Positions 1-7,468 of a stretch of DNA of 28,239 bases are shown here, piece after piece. Under the pieces are notes generated by a model, which saw nothing but the letters and a program-made list of their open reading frames with translations, did no database searches and was not told the DNA's origin. Source of the stretch: Spirochaetales bacterium (GTDB taxonomy: Bacteria; Spirochaetota; Spirochaetia; Sphaerochaetales; Sphaerochaetaceae). Both the position numbers and the translations under genes were made by a program. Each line of letters begins with the position of its first letter. Within the stretch, counting starts at the first letter, position 1. The stretch is from NCBI GenBank assembly GCA_022785155.1, contig JALFRH010000038.1, positions 1-28,239 on the forward strand. Reading direction: 5' to 3'.

Positions 1-413
1 ATCCTATGTTCGGACCTGACAGTGGTAAAAATGGCCTCAAGGATCTGCCTTTAGTCATGTGTCCTATGAAGGAAAAAGACTCCAGGTATGAAAAAGTAAA
101 GGATCTATTTCTTTCAATGGGCCTGAAGGTCATTGAGATGACAGCTGACGACCATGATAGGGATGCCGCCTTCTCCCAGGGGGTCACCCACTTTATTGGA
201 AGAGTATTGAAAGAAATGGACTTGGAGGAAAAAGAGATTGCAACCAAGGGTTATATCTCCCTTTTGGAGATAGTGGAGCAGACTTGCCATGACCCGCTGC
301 AGCTCTTCTATGATCTTCAGCGATTCAATCCATACACCAGGGATATGAGGCACAGCCTCAGATTGGCTCTGGAGAATGTAGGATATAGATTGGAAAACGG
401 AGAAAAGGCATGA
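1..413 (+). CDS. tyrA: Prephenate dehydrogenase, C-terminal part (5' end outside window)
   Basis: This is the C-terminal part of a prephenate dehydrogenase-like protein, which oxidatively decarboxylates prephenate to 4-hydroxyphenylpyruvate in tyrosine synthesis. The frame is open to the left edge. The first two bases with one missing base could encode His, giving the family motif HPMFGPDSG at the junction between the nucleotide-binding domain and the helical domain. The following helices (for example the stretch with HDRDAAFSQGVTHF and the later LFYDLQRFNPY) fit the TyrA helical domain. The NAD-binding Rossmann half must lie upstream. The stop overlaps the mtaB start as ATGA (410-413), so the two genes are probably translationally coupled. 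A bifunctional fusion at the missing N-terminus (for example with chorismate mutase) cannot be excluded. Confidence 0.8.
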   Translation, partial: PMFGPDSGKNGLKDLPLVMCPMKEKDSRYEKVKDLFLSMGLKVIEMTADDHDRDAAFSQGVTHFIGRVLKEMDLEEKEIATKGYISLLEIVEQTCHDPLQLFYDLQRFNPYTRDMRHSLRLALENVGYRLENGEKA

Positions 414-1687
414 GGGTCTACGTCTATACTCTCGGCTGCCGTCTCAATCAATGTGAAAGCGAAGCCATTGCAGATAGCTTTGTAAAGAATGGCTTTGAAG
501 TGGAGAAGGAATACAAAGGGGCTGAGATAACAATAGTAAATACCTGCACGGTGACATCCAAGGCTGAGCAGAAGGCCAGACGTATGATCAGGCTTTTCTC
601 CGATAAATCGGAAGTTGTCATCGTAACAGGCTGCTATGCAGAGGGTAGCAGGGAAGAGATAGAGAATCTTGGTGATAACATCGTAGTCTTCTCCCTGTCT
701 GAAAAGGCTTCCATTCTTTCTCTTCCCCAGCATATTGGAAATATGGTGCTTTCCGGGATGAATGCCTACAACGCAGTCAAAAGCTTTAAAAAGAGCGAGA
801 GAAGTGTCTTCTCCTTCGACGCCCATTCCTTTGCATACCACTCCAGGGCATATCTGAAGATCCAGGATGGCTGCGACAATAGCTGCGGATACTGCAGGAC
901 CACCATAGCCAGGGGAAAGAGTGTATTTCTTGAGCCGGAGATAGTGGTGGAGAGAGTAAAGAGGCTGGAAGAGGAAGGCTTTCATGAAGTCATGCTGACA
1001 GGAGTCAACTTGACAAACTACGACCATGATGGAGAAGGACTGGGAGGAGTTATGGAAAAGATACTCTCCGCCCTTGGACCTGATATGAGGCTTCGTCTCT
1101 CTTCCATGGAACCGGACCATGTGGACGACAGGCTTCTTGATGCAATCTCCGACTACAGGGTCTTTCCCCACTTCCATATTCCTATCCAGACGGCTTCCGA
1201 CTATGTATTGGGAATAATCGGGAGAAAATACTCCATTAGCCATGTGGAATATATTATCAAGAGGCTGAGGGAAATGAAGGACGATCCTTTCATTGCCTGC
1301 GATATAATCGCCGGCCTTCCAGGAGAAAGGGAGGAAGACTGGAAGAAAACCTACGATTTTCTTTCAAAGAATGATTTTGCTGCCATGCATGTATTCCCAT
1401 ATTCTCCACGTCCAGGTACACCTTTATATGACTCAAAGCTGAAGATAGAAGAGAGGGTAAGGGACCAAAGGGCCGCAGAACTGAGAAAGCTTAGTGATAG
1501 GCAGTCAAGGCAATACCTGGAGAGGCAATTGGGTAAGAATGTGGAGATTATTGCCGAAAAGAACGGTGAAGGAACAACCGGAAACTATCTTAAGGCAAAA
1601 ATAATCACCCCCAATGAGATCAAAGAGGGCGGCTTATATAGAGGAAAGATCACTTCTATTTTTCCTTTGGAAGTTTCCGTTGGATAA
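410..1687 (+). CDS. mtaB: tRNA t6A37 methylthiotransferase MtaB
   Basis: This radical-SAM methylthiotransferase is predicted to convert t6A37 to ms2t6A37 in ANN-decoding tRNAs. The N-terminal UPF0004 domain carries its three cluster cysteines at about C10 (TLGCRLNQCE), C46 (NTCTVTS) and C75 (VTGCYAEG). The radical-SAM cluster motif CDNSCGYC (C155, C159, C162) follows, embedded in KIQDGC...ARGK. The C-terminal 60 residues resemble a short TRAM-type RNA-binding tail. The N-terminal motif TLGCRLNQCES and NTCTVTSKAEQKARR are typical of the MtaB branch rather than MiaB or RimO. The length of 425 aa is normal. The start overlaps the tyrA stop, and the 3' end runs 32 bp into the convergent cysE gene. 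Confidence 0.93.
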   Translation: MRVYVYTLGCRLNQCESEAIADSFVKNGFEVEKEYKGAEITIVNTCTVTSKAEQKARRMIRLFSDKSEVVIVTGCYAEGSREEIENLGDNIVVFSLSEKASILSLPQHIGNMVLSGMNAYNAVKSFKKSERSVFSFDAHSFAYHSRAYLKIQDGCDNSCGYCRTTIARGKSVFLEPEIVVERVKRLEEEGFHEVMLTGVNLTNYDHDGEGLGGVMEKILSALGPDMRLRLSSMEPDHVDDRLLDAISDYRVFPHFHIPIQTASDYVLGIIGRKYSISHVEYIIKRLREMKDDPFIACDIIAGLPGEREEDWKKTYDFLSKNDFAAMHVFPYSPRPGTPLYDSKLKIEERVRDQRAAELRKLSDRQSRQYLERQLGKNVEIIAEKNGEGTTGNYLKAKIITPNEIKEGGLYRGKITSIFPLEVSVG

Positions 1688-2546
1688 TCTTTGTTTCAAT
1701 GGAAGAAGGAAGGACTCTGGAGTAAGGAGGAATATCCTCCTTTACCCAGGCGTTTGAGCCTATGATGGAGCCTTCCCCCACTGTTATGGGGCCCAAAACC
1801 GAGGCGTTTGCATATATAGTCACATTATTCTCGATTGTAGGGTGACGCTTTATGTCCCTTAAAAGCATGCCGCAGGCATCCTTTGGGAAAGAAAGGGCCC
1901 CAAGGGTGACTCCCTGATAGATCTTGACGTTATCCTTTATGACGGTTGTCTCTCCGATTACCACGCCAGTACCATGGTCGATGAAGAAACTATCCCCTAT
2001 CTCTGCTCCAGGATGAATATCTATTCCTGTGTCAGAGTGGACTATTTCATTAAGCATTCTGGGAATATAAGGAACCCCTTGTTGCAAGAGGAAGTGACCT
2101 ATTCTATGGATGGCCACGGCTTTGAAGCCAGGGTAGGATAGGATGATATCCGATACGCTCTTTGCAGCAGGGTCTCCCATGAATCCTGCCATCGCATCTT
2201 TTTTAAGCTTTGCCCTCAGCTCGGGTAAAGCCTTTAAGAGGGCTGTTGTTGCGGCTCGGGACCTCTCTGAAGCCTCTTTCCTCTCCACCTCGGTCCTCCA
2301 TGCAACCTTGGAGCATTGATATAACAGATCAGAGGCAGCCTCCATGTGTCTGGAGATTACACCTCTCAACATTCCAGGAGAAGAAAACTCCTCTCCGCCT
2401 GGAAAAAGGAGGGAGAGGAATTCATTCATCATTTTTCTAATATCCTCGATATTAGGCAATAATAGGTTTTTTTCTTCGAAAGAGCCCTTTGTTCTGTCGA
2501 AGGAAGATACGTAATCAACAAGAAATGGTGAATAGTCAAATTTCAT
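1656..2546 (-). CDS. cysE: Serine O-acetyltransferase (long EpsC/CysE type)
   Basis: This enzyme acetylates L-serine with acetyl-CoA to O-acetylserine, the precursor for cysteine. The C-terminal third is the left-handed beta-helix hexapeptide domain, with the signature run DTGIDIHPGAEIGDSF, FIDHGTGVVIGETTVI and IYQGVTLGALSF. The catalytic His is in IDHGTG. The N-terminal helical domain is long, so this is the roughly 300-residue class seen in anaerobes and plants' relatives rather than the short form of about 220 aa. No sulfhydrylase gene (cysK) is adjacent. The start ATG (2544-2546) has no Shine-Dalgarno sequence, and a TATAAA hexamer lies 8 nt upstream (2555-2560), so it may be leaderless. 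Otherwise it is read through from bioY, which ends 36 bp upstream. Confidence 0.93.
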   Translation of the reverse strand: MKFDYSPFLVDYVSSFDRTKGSFEEKNLLLPNIEDIRKMMNEFLSLLFPGGEEFSSPGMLRGVISRHMEAASDLLYQCSKVAWRTEVERKEASERSRAATTALLKALPELRAKLKKDAMAGFMGDPAAKSVSDIILSYPGFKAVAIHRIGHFLLQQGVPYIPRMLNEIVHSDTGIDIHPGAEIGDSFFIDHGTGVVIGETTVIKDNVKIYQGVTLGALSFPKDACGMLLRDIKRHPTIENNVTIYANASVLGPITVGEGSIIGSNAWVKEDIPPYSRVLPSSIETKIIQRKLPKEK

Positions 2547-2554
2547 AATTGCAT

Positions 2555-2560
2555 TTTATA
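2555..2560 (-). promoter_or_regulatory. Possible -10 element of cysE
   Basis: On the minus strand the hexamer TATAAA lies 8 nt upstream of the cysE ATG. No good -35 is visible at 16-18 nt, and no Shine-Dalgarno sequence separates it from the start. Confidence 0.35.
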
Positions 2561-2581
2561 CTTTTCACCATATTCTTTCCA

Positions 2582-3157
2582 TCATTCGTCCTTCTCTCTT
2601 CTAGAGAGTTTGGCCCTGAGTTTAAGAGTTTCAGGGTAAAGAAGCTTGCCGCAGATGGAAGCGCATGCAATCTTTACTGCGTCTCCAATTATAAATGGAG
2701 TCAAGCCTACAGCGAAAGCCTTGGCCCAAGTGGCGTCAAGCTTGACCTTGAGCCAGATGATTCCTATGAAGTAGATGATTACTTCCATGGCCAACAGTAC
2801 CACTACATTCCACAAAATGGAGTCTCTTTTCTTCTCTGCAAGAAATGATCCAAGTGGTGCCGCAGCCAAGAAACCGAAGATGAAGCCTCCTGTAGGACCG
2901 AGAAGAGCTGAGAGTCCGCCACCTGAAGTGAAGATTGGAAGTCCTATGGCACCTAACACAATGTAGATTAGGATGGAGGAGAAAGACGAAAGGGATGGAA
3001 GGAGGAGTGCCGCCAGAAAGACAAACAAGGTCTGGAGAGTCATTGGTACCGGAATCATTGGAATCTTAATGAAAGCACCTGCCGCTACAAGAGCTGAAAA
3101 AAGTGAAATCAACATTATCATGGCCAAAGCATAGATATTTCCTTTAAGAATAGTCAA
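2582..3157 (-). CDS. bioY: Biotin transporter BioY (ECF S component)
   Basis: BioY is the biotin-binding membrane component of an energy-coupling-factor transporter and can also work alone. The protein has about six hydrophobic segments. It carries the family motifs IPMIPVPMTLQTLFVFLA near the N-terminus and LGAIGLPIFTSGGG with LLGPTGGFIFGF in the middle. No ECF ATPase or T component is nearby. The start is uncertain. The longest frame uses TTG at 3155-3157, but that codon lies inside the proposed BirA operator and lacks a ribosome-binding site. ATG at 3119-3121 (giving 179 aa, starting MIMLISLF) is a credible alternative, 18 nt after AAAGGA. BioY sits divergently from birA, which fits biotin-responsive control. 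Confidence 0.92.
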   Translation of the reverse strand: MTILKGNIYALAMIMLISLFSALVAAGAFIKIPMIPVPMTLQTLFVFLAALLLPSLSSFSSILIYIVLGAIGLPIFTSGGGLSALLGPTGGFIFGFLAAAPLGSFLAEKKRDSILWNVVVLLAMEVIIYFIGIIWLKVKLDATWAKAFAVGLTPFIIGDAVKIACASICGKLLYPETLKLRAKLSRREKDE

Positions 3158-3181
3158 CCAAACTTTATTTATGGTTTACAA
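3151..3181. promoter_or_regulatory. BirA operator between bioY and birA
   Basis: The right half-site GGTTTACAA (3173-3181) is an exact match to the known bacterial BirA half-site. The left half TAGTCAACC (3151-3159) matches TTGTAAACC at 7 of 9 positions. The spacer is 13 nt, slightly shorter than the usual 14-16. The site covers the -35 of the proposed birA promoter and the upstream end of bioY. This would let a BirA with a DNA-binding domain repress both directions when biotin is plentiful. Confidence 0.72.
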
Positions 3182-3203
3182 ACTTGTTTTTAAGATATTA
3201 AAT
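3175..3203 (+). promoter_or_regulatory. birA promoter
   Basis: TTTACA (3175-3180), a 17-nt spacer and TTAAAT (3198-3203). Only 7 nt separate the -10 from the birA ATG, and there is no Shine-Dalgarno sequence, so a leaderless transcript is predicted. The -35 lies within the BirA half-site. Confidence 0.45.
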
Positions 3204-3210
3204 TACTGCC

Positions 3211-4161
3211 ATGGACACTAAATATGAAGTTTTGCAGATATTAAATGAAAATGAAGGCTCCTTTGTAAGCGGCGAGTATATGTCCCAAAAAATAGGGGTC
3301 TCGAGAATGGCGGTAAGTAAGGCCGTATCATCCCTTCTGGACCAAGGCCATATGATAGAAGCTGTAAAGCATAAAGGATATAGGCTGGATGGAAAGGGCG
3401 ATGTATTTACAGATGAGACGCTTCAGCTGGCATTGGAGGGTAGCGGTATCAAAGGATTCTACATTCCGGAGACCGTGTCTACAAATATGGATGCCAAGCG
3501 CCTTGCAGGAGAGGGTGTGAAGCCACCCTTTCTTGTATGCACGGCTAAGCAGACAGGGGGAAGGGGAAGGCTTGGAAGAAGATTCGAGTCCCCAAGAGGC
3601 GGTGTGTATTTCTCCCTTGTACTGGATGGAGATAAAATATCTTCCCCGTCCCTTGTGACAATATCTGCAGCCTGGGCCATCTCCGATGTCATGGAGCGCC
3701 TTACAGGAATAGAGACATCCATCAAATGGGTCAACGACGTTTATATAAGGAACAAAAAGGCTGTAGGAATCCTTACAGAGGGAATTGTAAACATGGAAGA
3801 AGGGGGGATAAGCCAGGTTGTAATAGGCTGTGGAATCAACCTGAAGACAAGAATTGAGGATTTTTCTCCATCTCTAAGGGATATAGTCACATCCTTCTAC
3901 CCATCGGGGGAAACCAAGATCAAGAGGGTGGATGTTGTCAGCGAATGCGCCTCAGCCATATTGAAGGCCCAGTCCATTGATTTTCTGGATGAATACAGAA
4001 AGAAGTGTTTTGTAATCGGAAAAGACATATATGTAATAAGAATGAATGAAAAGAAAAGCGCCAAGGCCCTTAGAGTCAATGATGAGGGCAATCTTGTGGT
4101 GAAATATAGTGACGGAAGCATAGAAGCTTTATCCTGTGGTGAAGTAAGCATAAGGTTCTGA
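3211..4161 (+). CDS. birA: Bifunctional biotin-protein ligase / biotin operon repressor BirA
   Basis: This protein activates biotin to biotinyl-AMP and attaches it to biotin-dependent carboxylases; the liganded form also represses transcription. Residues 1-60 form a winged helix (IGVSRMAVSKAVSSLL is the recognition-helix region, and HKGYRL is the wing), so this is the DNA-binding class II enzyme. The ligase domain has GGRGRLGRRF (residues 116-124, the biotinyl-AMP loop), KWVNDVYI (172-179) with the catalytic Lys, and a C-terminal SH3-like domain ending near SIEALSCGEVSIRF. The 316-residue length is normal. The divergent bioY and the operator between the two genes support autoregulated control of biotin uptake. 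No biotin synthesis genes are visible, which suggests but does not prove reliance on uptake. Confidence 0.95.
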   Translation: MDTKYEVLQILNENEGSFVSGEYMSQKIGVSRMAVSKAVSSLLDQGHMIEAVKHKGYRLDGKGDVFTDETLQLALEGSGIKGFYIPETVSTNMDAKRLAGEGVKPPFLVCTAKQTGGRGRLGRRFESPRGGVYFSLVLDGDKISSPSLVTISAAWAISDVMERLTGIETSIKWVNDVYIRNKKAVGILTEGIVNMEEGGISQVVIGCGINLKTRIEDFSPSLRDIVTSFYPSGETKIKRVDVVSECASAILKAQSIDFLDEYRKKCFVIGKDIYVIRMNEKKSAKALRVNDEGNLVVKYSDGSIEALSCGEVSIRF

Positions 4162-4198
4162 CACTTTACATAAACCAATCTGGAAGATACCATCCATA

Positions 4199-4227
4199 TT
4201 GTTCACTCAAATTAATCTGAGTATTAT
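4199..4227 (+). promoter_or_regulatory. argS promoter
   Basis: TTGTTC (4199-4204), a 17-nt spacer and TATTAT (4222-4227). Transcription would start near 4234, leaving a leader of about 13 nt that contains GAGG (4237-4240), 6 nt before the ATG at 4247. Confidence 0.5.
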
Positions 4228-4246
4228 CATCAGACTGAGGTTTACA

Positions 4247-6031
4247 ATGCTTTCAAGACTAAAAAACGAATGGAAGGAATTCCTTGAGGCGAAACTTAAG
4301 GATTATTTAGGTTCAAATGACATAGCTCCCCTTTCCATGGGGGTACCACCAAAAAGAGAAATGGGTGATGTAGCATTCCCTATGTTCCCTTACTCCAAGG
4401 CTGCAAAGAAATCGCCAAAAGATATTGCCGAAGATCTTCTGGAGAGAATCGGTGAAGACCATCCAGTGGGTGAAGTCATACTCGCCGGCCCCTACTTCAA
4501 CGTCAAGCTGGATATTTCAGCCCTCTCTGCATCCATACTGAAAGAGGTTGAGGAGAAGGGGGATGATTATGGAAAAGGTCATAGTCTGGATGGTAAGAAG
4601 ACTATGGTGGAGTTTTCCTGTCCAAATACAAACAAACCCCTTCATCTGGGCCATATGAGAAACGACAGCATCGGAGAATCTGTATCAGCCCTCATTAAGA
4701 GCCAAGGCTCGGAAGTCATGAAGGTAAACCTCATCAACAACAGAGGTGTACACATCTGTAAGAGTATGCTTGCATACAAAGTCTTCGGTAATGGCGAGAC
4801 ACCTGAATCCACAGGTGAGAAGGGGGACCACTTCGTAGGGCGCTACTATGTGCGTTTCGCCCAGTGGGAAAAGGAAGCCGAAGAAGAGAAGAAGAATAAT
4901 CCTGACTGTGTAAATAGACCGGACTGGATCGATCCGGGAGTCAAAGCCCAGGAGATGCTTAAGGCTTGGGAAGATGGAGACGAGGAAGTCAGGGCCCTTT
5001 GGCAGAAAATGAACAACTGGACTCTCCAAGGCTTGGAGGAAAGCTACAAAAACATGGGTATTTCCTTCGATAAATACTATTACGAGTCCGAAACATATAA
5101 ATACGGAAAAGAAGAAGTCCTTAAGGGCCTTGAAAAGGGCGTGTTCCAGAAGGAAGAGGATGGCAGTGTCCAGGTGGATTTCTCTTCAATCGGCCTGGAT
5201 AAAAAAGTCCTTCTCAGAAAGGACGGAACATCCCTTTATATGACCCAGGATCTTGGAACGGCAATACGCCGTCATGAAGACTGGCCTTTCGATTCCTTGA
5301 TCTATGTAGTTGCATCTGAGCAGAAGTATCACTTTACCGTATTGTTCCACTGCCTTGGTCTATTGGGATATGAGTGGGCCAAGGAGCTCCATCATCTGTC
5401 CTATGGAATGGTGAACCTTCCTGATGGAAAAATGAAGAGCAGGGAAGGAACTGTCGTTGATGCCGATGATCTATTGGGGGAATTGACGGCTCTTGCAAAG
5501 GCTGAGATAGAAAACAAGAACAGGGAAGACGCTGTGGATGATGTGGATGAAACAAGCAGAAAGATCGCTCTTGGTGCCTTGAACTACTATCTATTGCAGG
5601 TTTCTCCTACAAAAGATATGGTCTTCAATCCAAAGGAATCCATTTCCTTCAATGGAAATACAGGTCCTTATCTTCAGTATACAGGTGCCCGTATTTCCTC
5701 CATTTTGAGAAAATACAAGGAAATGGAAGATGATTGTGTTCCTTTTGAAGGTAATCTTCTCCAGGGAGATGATGAAAAGGAGCTTTTGAAGCTTATCGAC
5801 ATATTCCCGGAAATCGTGGAAAAGGCTGCGATGAACTACGACCCATCTGTCGTAGCAGGCTTCTTGTATGACACCGCCAAGACCTTCAGCCACTACTATC
5901 ACGACAACCGTATCCTCAACGCAGAGACAAAGGAGCTGGTAAAGGCCAGAACCATGCTTTGCTACATGATCAGTGTGGTAATGAAAAACGGCTTTGCCTT
6001 GATCGGCGTTCCATTTCTTGAAGCAATGTAA
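4247..6031 (+). CDS. argS: Arginyl-tRNA synthetase
   Basis: A class I aminoacyl-tRNA synthetase that charges tRNA-Arg. The N-terminal Add1 domain is followed by the HIGH-type motif in CPNTNKPLHLGHMRND (HLGH at residues 133-136). A KMSKS-type motif appears as GKMKSREGTVV near residue 400. The C-terminal DALR anticodon-binding domain contains NTGPYLQYTGARISSI and ends VPFLEAM. I chose the ATG at 4247 because it has GAGG 6 nt upstream and begins with the usual MLSRLKNEW-type N-terminus. An in-frame TTG at 4199 would add 16 residues but coincides with the proposed -35. The protein is 594 aa, a normal length for the family. It follows birA by 85 bp and is probably a separate transcript. Confidence 0.96.
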   Translation: MLSRLKNEWKEFLEAKLKDYLGSNDIAPLSMGVPPKREMGDVAFPMFPYSKAAKKSPKDIAEDLLERIGEDHPVGEVILAGPYFNVKLDISALSASILKEVEEKGDDYGKGHSLDGKKTMVEFSCPNTNKPLHLGHMRNDSIGESVSALIKSQGSEVMKVNLINNRGVHICKSMLAYKVFGNGETPESTGEKGDHFVGRYYVRFAQWEKEAEEEKKNNPDCVNRPDWIDPGVKAQEMLKAWEDGDEEVRALWQKMNNWTLQGLEESYKNMGISFDKYYYESETYKYGKEEVLKGLEKGVFQKEEDGSVQVDFSSIGLDKKVLLRKDGTSLYMTQDLGTAIRRHEDWPFDSLIYVVASEQKYHFTVLFHCLGLLGYEWAKELHHLSYGMVNLPDGKMKSREGTVVDADDLLGELTALAKAEIENKNREDAVDDVDETSRKIALGALNYYLLQVSPTKDMVFNPKESISFNGNTGPYLQYTGARISSILRKYKEMEDDCVPFEGNLLQGDDEKELLKLIDIFPEIVEKAAMNYDPSVVAGFLYDTAKTFSHYYHDNRILNAETKELVKARTMLCYMISVVMKNGFALIGVPFLEAM

Positions 6032-6038
6032 GATGATG

Positions 6039-6060
6039 AGGCGTAGAAATACGCCTTTTC
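6039..6060 (+). terminator. Rho-independent terminator after argS
   Basis: A perfect 7-bp stem AGGCGTA/TACGCCT with a GAAA tetraloop (6039-6056) is followed by TTTTC. Confidence 0.85.
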
Positions 6061-6069
6061 TCTTTCATA

Positions 6070-6099
6070 TAGACAAACAGAACGCATGTTCAGTATAAT
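6070..6099 (+). promoter_or_regulatory. Promoter of the small lipoprotein gene
   Basis: TAGACA (6070-6075, 5 of 6 to consensus), an 18-nt spacer and a perfect TATAAT (6094-6099). The ATG at 6107 lies 7 nt after the -10, so the predicted mRNA starts at or next to the start codon. This is the clearest leaderless candidate in the window. Confidence 0.65.
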
Positions 6100-6106
6100 G
6101 TTTTCC

Positions 6107-6475
6107 ATGAGAAAGATATTGTATTTGGCGCTGATCCTGATTCTTTTTTCTTCCTGTTCCTCCAGTATTTTCAAAGGAAATGAGAATATAGGGGATGCGT
6201 ATCTGATATTTGAAGCCCAGGCCTTCAACGGTGAGAAGGAATATAGGATCTCCGTCAAGGAAGAAACCAATGCCTCCCTGGATTTGAAAGTGGAGAAGGG
6301 TTCGATAAAGATAGTCGTCGAAAAAGACGGGGACAAGCCTTTGGAAGGAAACTATGACGACAGCTGGAATAGCTATGGAGTGACTTCCTTTAGCCTTGAA
6401 GCGGGGGAATATATCCTCACTCTCAAAGGAAAAGACTTCAAAGGTCACTGTAACCTTGACTGGAAGACTAATTGA
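6107..6475 (+). CDS. Small predicted lipoprotein, function unknown
   Basis: A 122-residue protein with a lipoprotein signal peptide (MRKILYLALILILFSSC, lipobox LFSSC) and a mature part of about 105 residues. The mature part looks all-beta, with alternating hydrophobic and charged residues (for example DLKVEKGSIKIVVEKDG and GEYILTLKGKDFKGHCNL). I do not recognise a named family. The pattern resembles small beta-sandwich stalk domains. The ATG at 6107 is preferred over an in-frame ATG at 6086 because it starts a canonical signal peptide and sits 7 nt after a consensus -10, while 6086 lies upstream of that -10. The gene follows the argS terminator and overlaps the convergent tetR by 8 bp. Confidence 0.75.
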   Translation: MRKILYLALILILFSSCSSSIFKGNENIGDAYLIFEAQAFNGEKEYRISVKEETNASLDLKVEKGSIKIVVEKDGDKPLEGNYDDSWNSYGVTSFSLEAGEYILTLKGKDFKGHCNLDWKTN

Positions 6476-7004
6476 GGAGGGAAAGGACTCCTAGAAGAGG
6501 AGTGGAGAAGTCCGCTTCCTCGTCTTCCAATATTCTTTCAAGGCTCATCATCAAGGCGGAGGAGTAAAGAGGGATCAAGGCCCTCTTTTTTTCTTGATCG
6601 GTATTGAAGGAAGATATTATTACAGAGGCCTGGGAAGAGAGCATTAAAAAAAGGGATCTATACTCGTCCTGGGCTTTAGGAAAAGAGAGATGGAGGGAAA
6701 AGACCGCTCTTAGAAAGTGCCAATTGTCTTCGTCAAGAAACATGTTCTCCCATTTTTCTGCAGCCTTCTCCAATACATCCTTGGGCTCTCCGCTAAGGTC
6801 AAGTAGAAAACCATTTTTCATTATGTTTCTGTGGCCCATATCAAGCATCTGGGAGATTATCTCCTCCTTGGAAGAGAAGTAGTGGTACATGCTTGCCTTT
6901 GATAGTCCCACGGCCTCAGATAAGGAATTGAGGGTAAGGGCATCCATCCCCTTAAGGCTGACTATCTCCAAGGCGCATCGAAGTATCTCGTCTTTTTTGT
7001 TCAT
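6468..7004 (-). CDS. TetR-family transcriptional regulator
   Basis: A 178-residue regulator. Residues 1-47 form the TetR helix-turn-helix, with ALTLNSLSEAVGLSKASMYHYFSSKEEI as the canonical helix-turn-helix to helix-4 block (shown here in parts: LSEAVGLSKASMYHYF). The remainder is the helical ligand and dimer domain, which has no recognisable ligand signature. It has no codirectional neighbour, and the divergent genes are ribosomal, so its target is probably itself plus unlinked genes. A 20-bp inverted repeat lies in its own promoter. The ATG (7002-7004) has no clear Shine-Dalgarno sequence and lies 6 nt after a -10-like TAATAT. Confidence 0.9.
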   Translation of the reverse strand: MNKKDEILRCALEIVSLKGMDALTLNSLSEAVGLSKASMYHYFSSKEEIISQMLDMGHRNIMKNGFLLDLSGEPKDVLEKAAEKWENMFLDEDNWHFLRAVFSLHLSFPKAQDEYRSLFLMLSSQASVIISSFNTDQEKKRALIPLYSSALMMSLERILEDEEADFSTPLLGVLSLLN

Positions 7005-7010
7005 AACCCA

Positions 7011-7039
7011 ATATTATCAACCGAAAGTTCGATTGACAA
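7011..7039 (-). promoter_or_regulatory. tetR promoter with embedded operator
   Basis: On the minus strand TTGTCA (7034-7039), a 17-nt spacer and TAATAT (7011-7016). The inverted repeat TCAACCGAA-AG-TTCGATTGA (7017-7036, arms matching at 8 of 9 positions) fills the spacer, as expected for autorepression. The start codon follows after 6 nt. Confidence 0.6.
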
Positions 7040-7144
7040 TCCGTTTTTTTTCCCTTCTTTCCATCTTTTTTTCTTTTTCCTATTGAGGTGGAAGAGGATA
7101 AAAGAAGAGAATCTCTATACAAAACTAAAGGTAAGGACAAATAC

Positions 7145-7456
7145 ATGTACGCATTAGTTGAAATACTCGGCAAGCAGTATAAGGCAGAAGAAGGCGCAGT
7201 ACTTCTTGTCGACAGACTCCCGTTGGAAGCAGGTGCATCTTATGTTATCGATAAGGTTCTCGCTGTTGTAGATGGAGAGAATGCAAAGTTCGGTACTCCA
7301 TGTGTCGAAAACGCAAAGGTTCTCGCTACAGTTGGCGAAGAAGTGAAAGGTGATAAGGTCAAGGTCTATAAGTTCCGCAGAAGAAAGGGTTACAGAAGAA
7401 CTCAGGGACATAGAGAAAAGTACACCAAGATCACAATCAACAAGATTGAAGGCTAA
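7145..7456 (+). CDS. rplU: 50S ribosomal protein L21
   Basis: A ribosomal protein of the large subunit that binds 23S rRNA. It begins MYALVEILGKQYKAEEG, contains VLATVGEEVKGDKVKVYKF and ends with the basic motif RRRKGYRRTQGHREKYTKI typical of L21. The 103-residue length is normal. The ATG at 7145 was chosen because it gives the standard N-terminus and has AAGGA about 8 nt upstream; the longer frame from 7088 adds an unrelated purine-coded tail. It is the first gene of a cluster with rpmA and obg. Unlike many Firmicutes, no prp (ysxB) cysteine protease lies between L21 and L27. Confidence 0.97.
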   Translation: MYALVEILGKQYKAEEGAVLLVDRLPLEAGASYVIDKVLAVVDGENAKFGTPCVENAKVLATVGEEVKGDKVKVYKFRRRKGYRRTQGHREKYTKITINKIEG

Positions 7457-7468
7457 GGAGGCAACAGA

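Noticed and set aside
317..1243. Long minus-strand open frame (308 codons) opposite mtaB
   Set aside because: It lies wholly antisense to a gene with complete radical-SAM motifs, and its product has no recognisable domain.
4199..4246. Upstream TTG start extending argS by 16 residues
   Set aside because: It coincides with the proposed -35, and the ATG at 4247 has a GAGG site at correct spacing.
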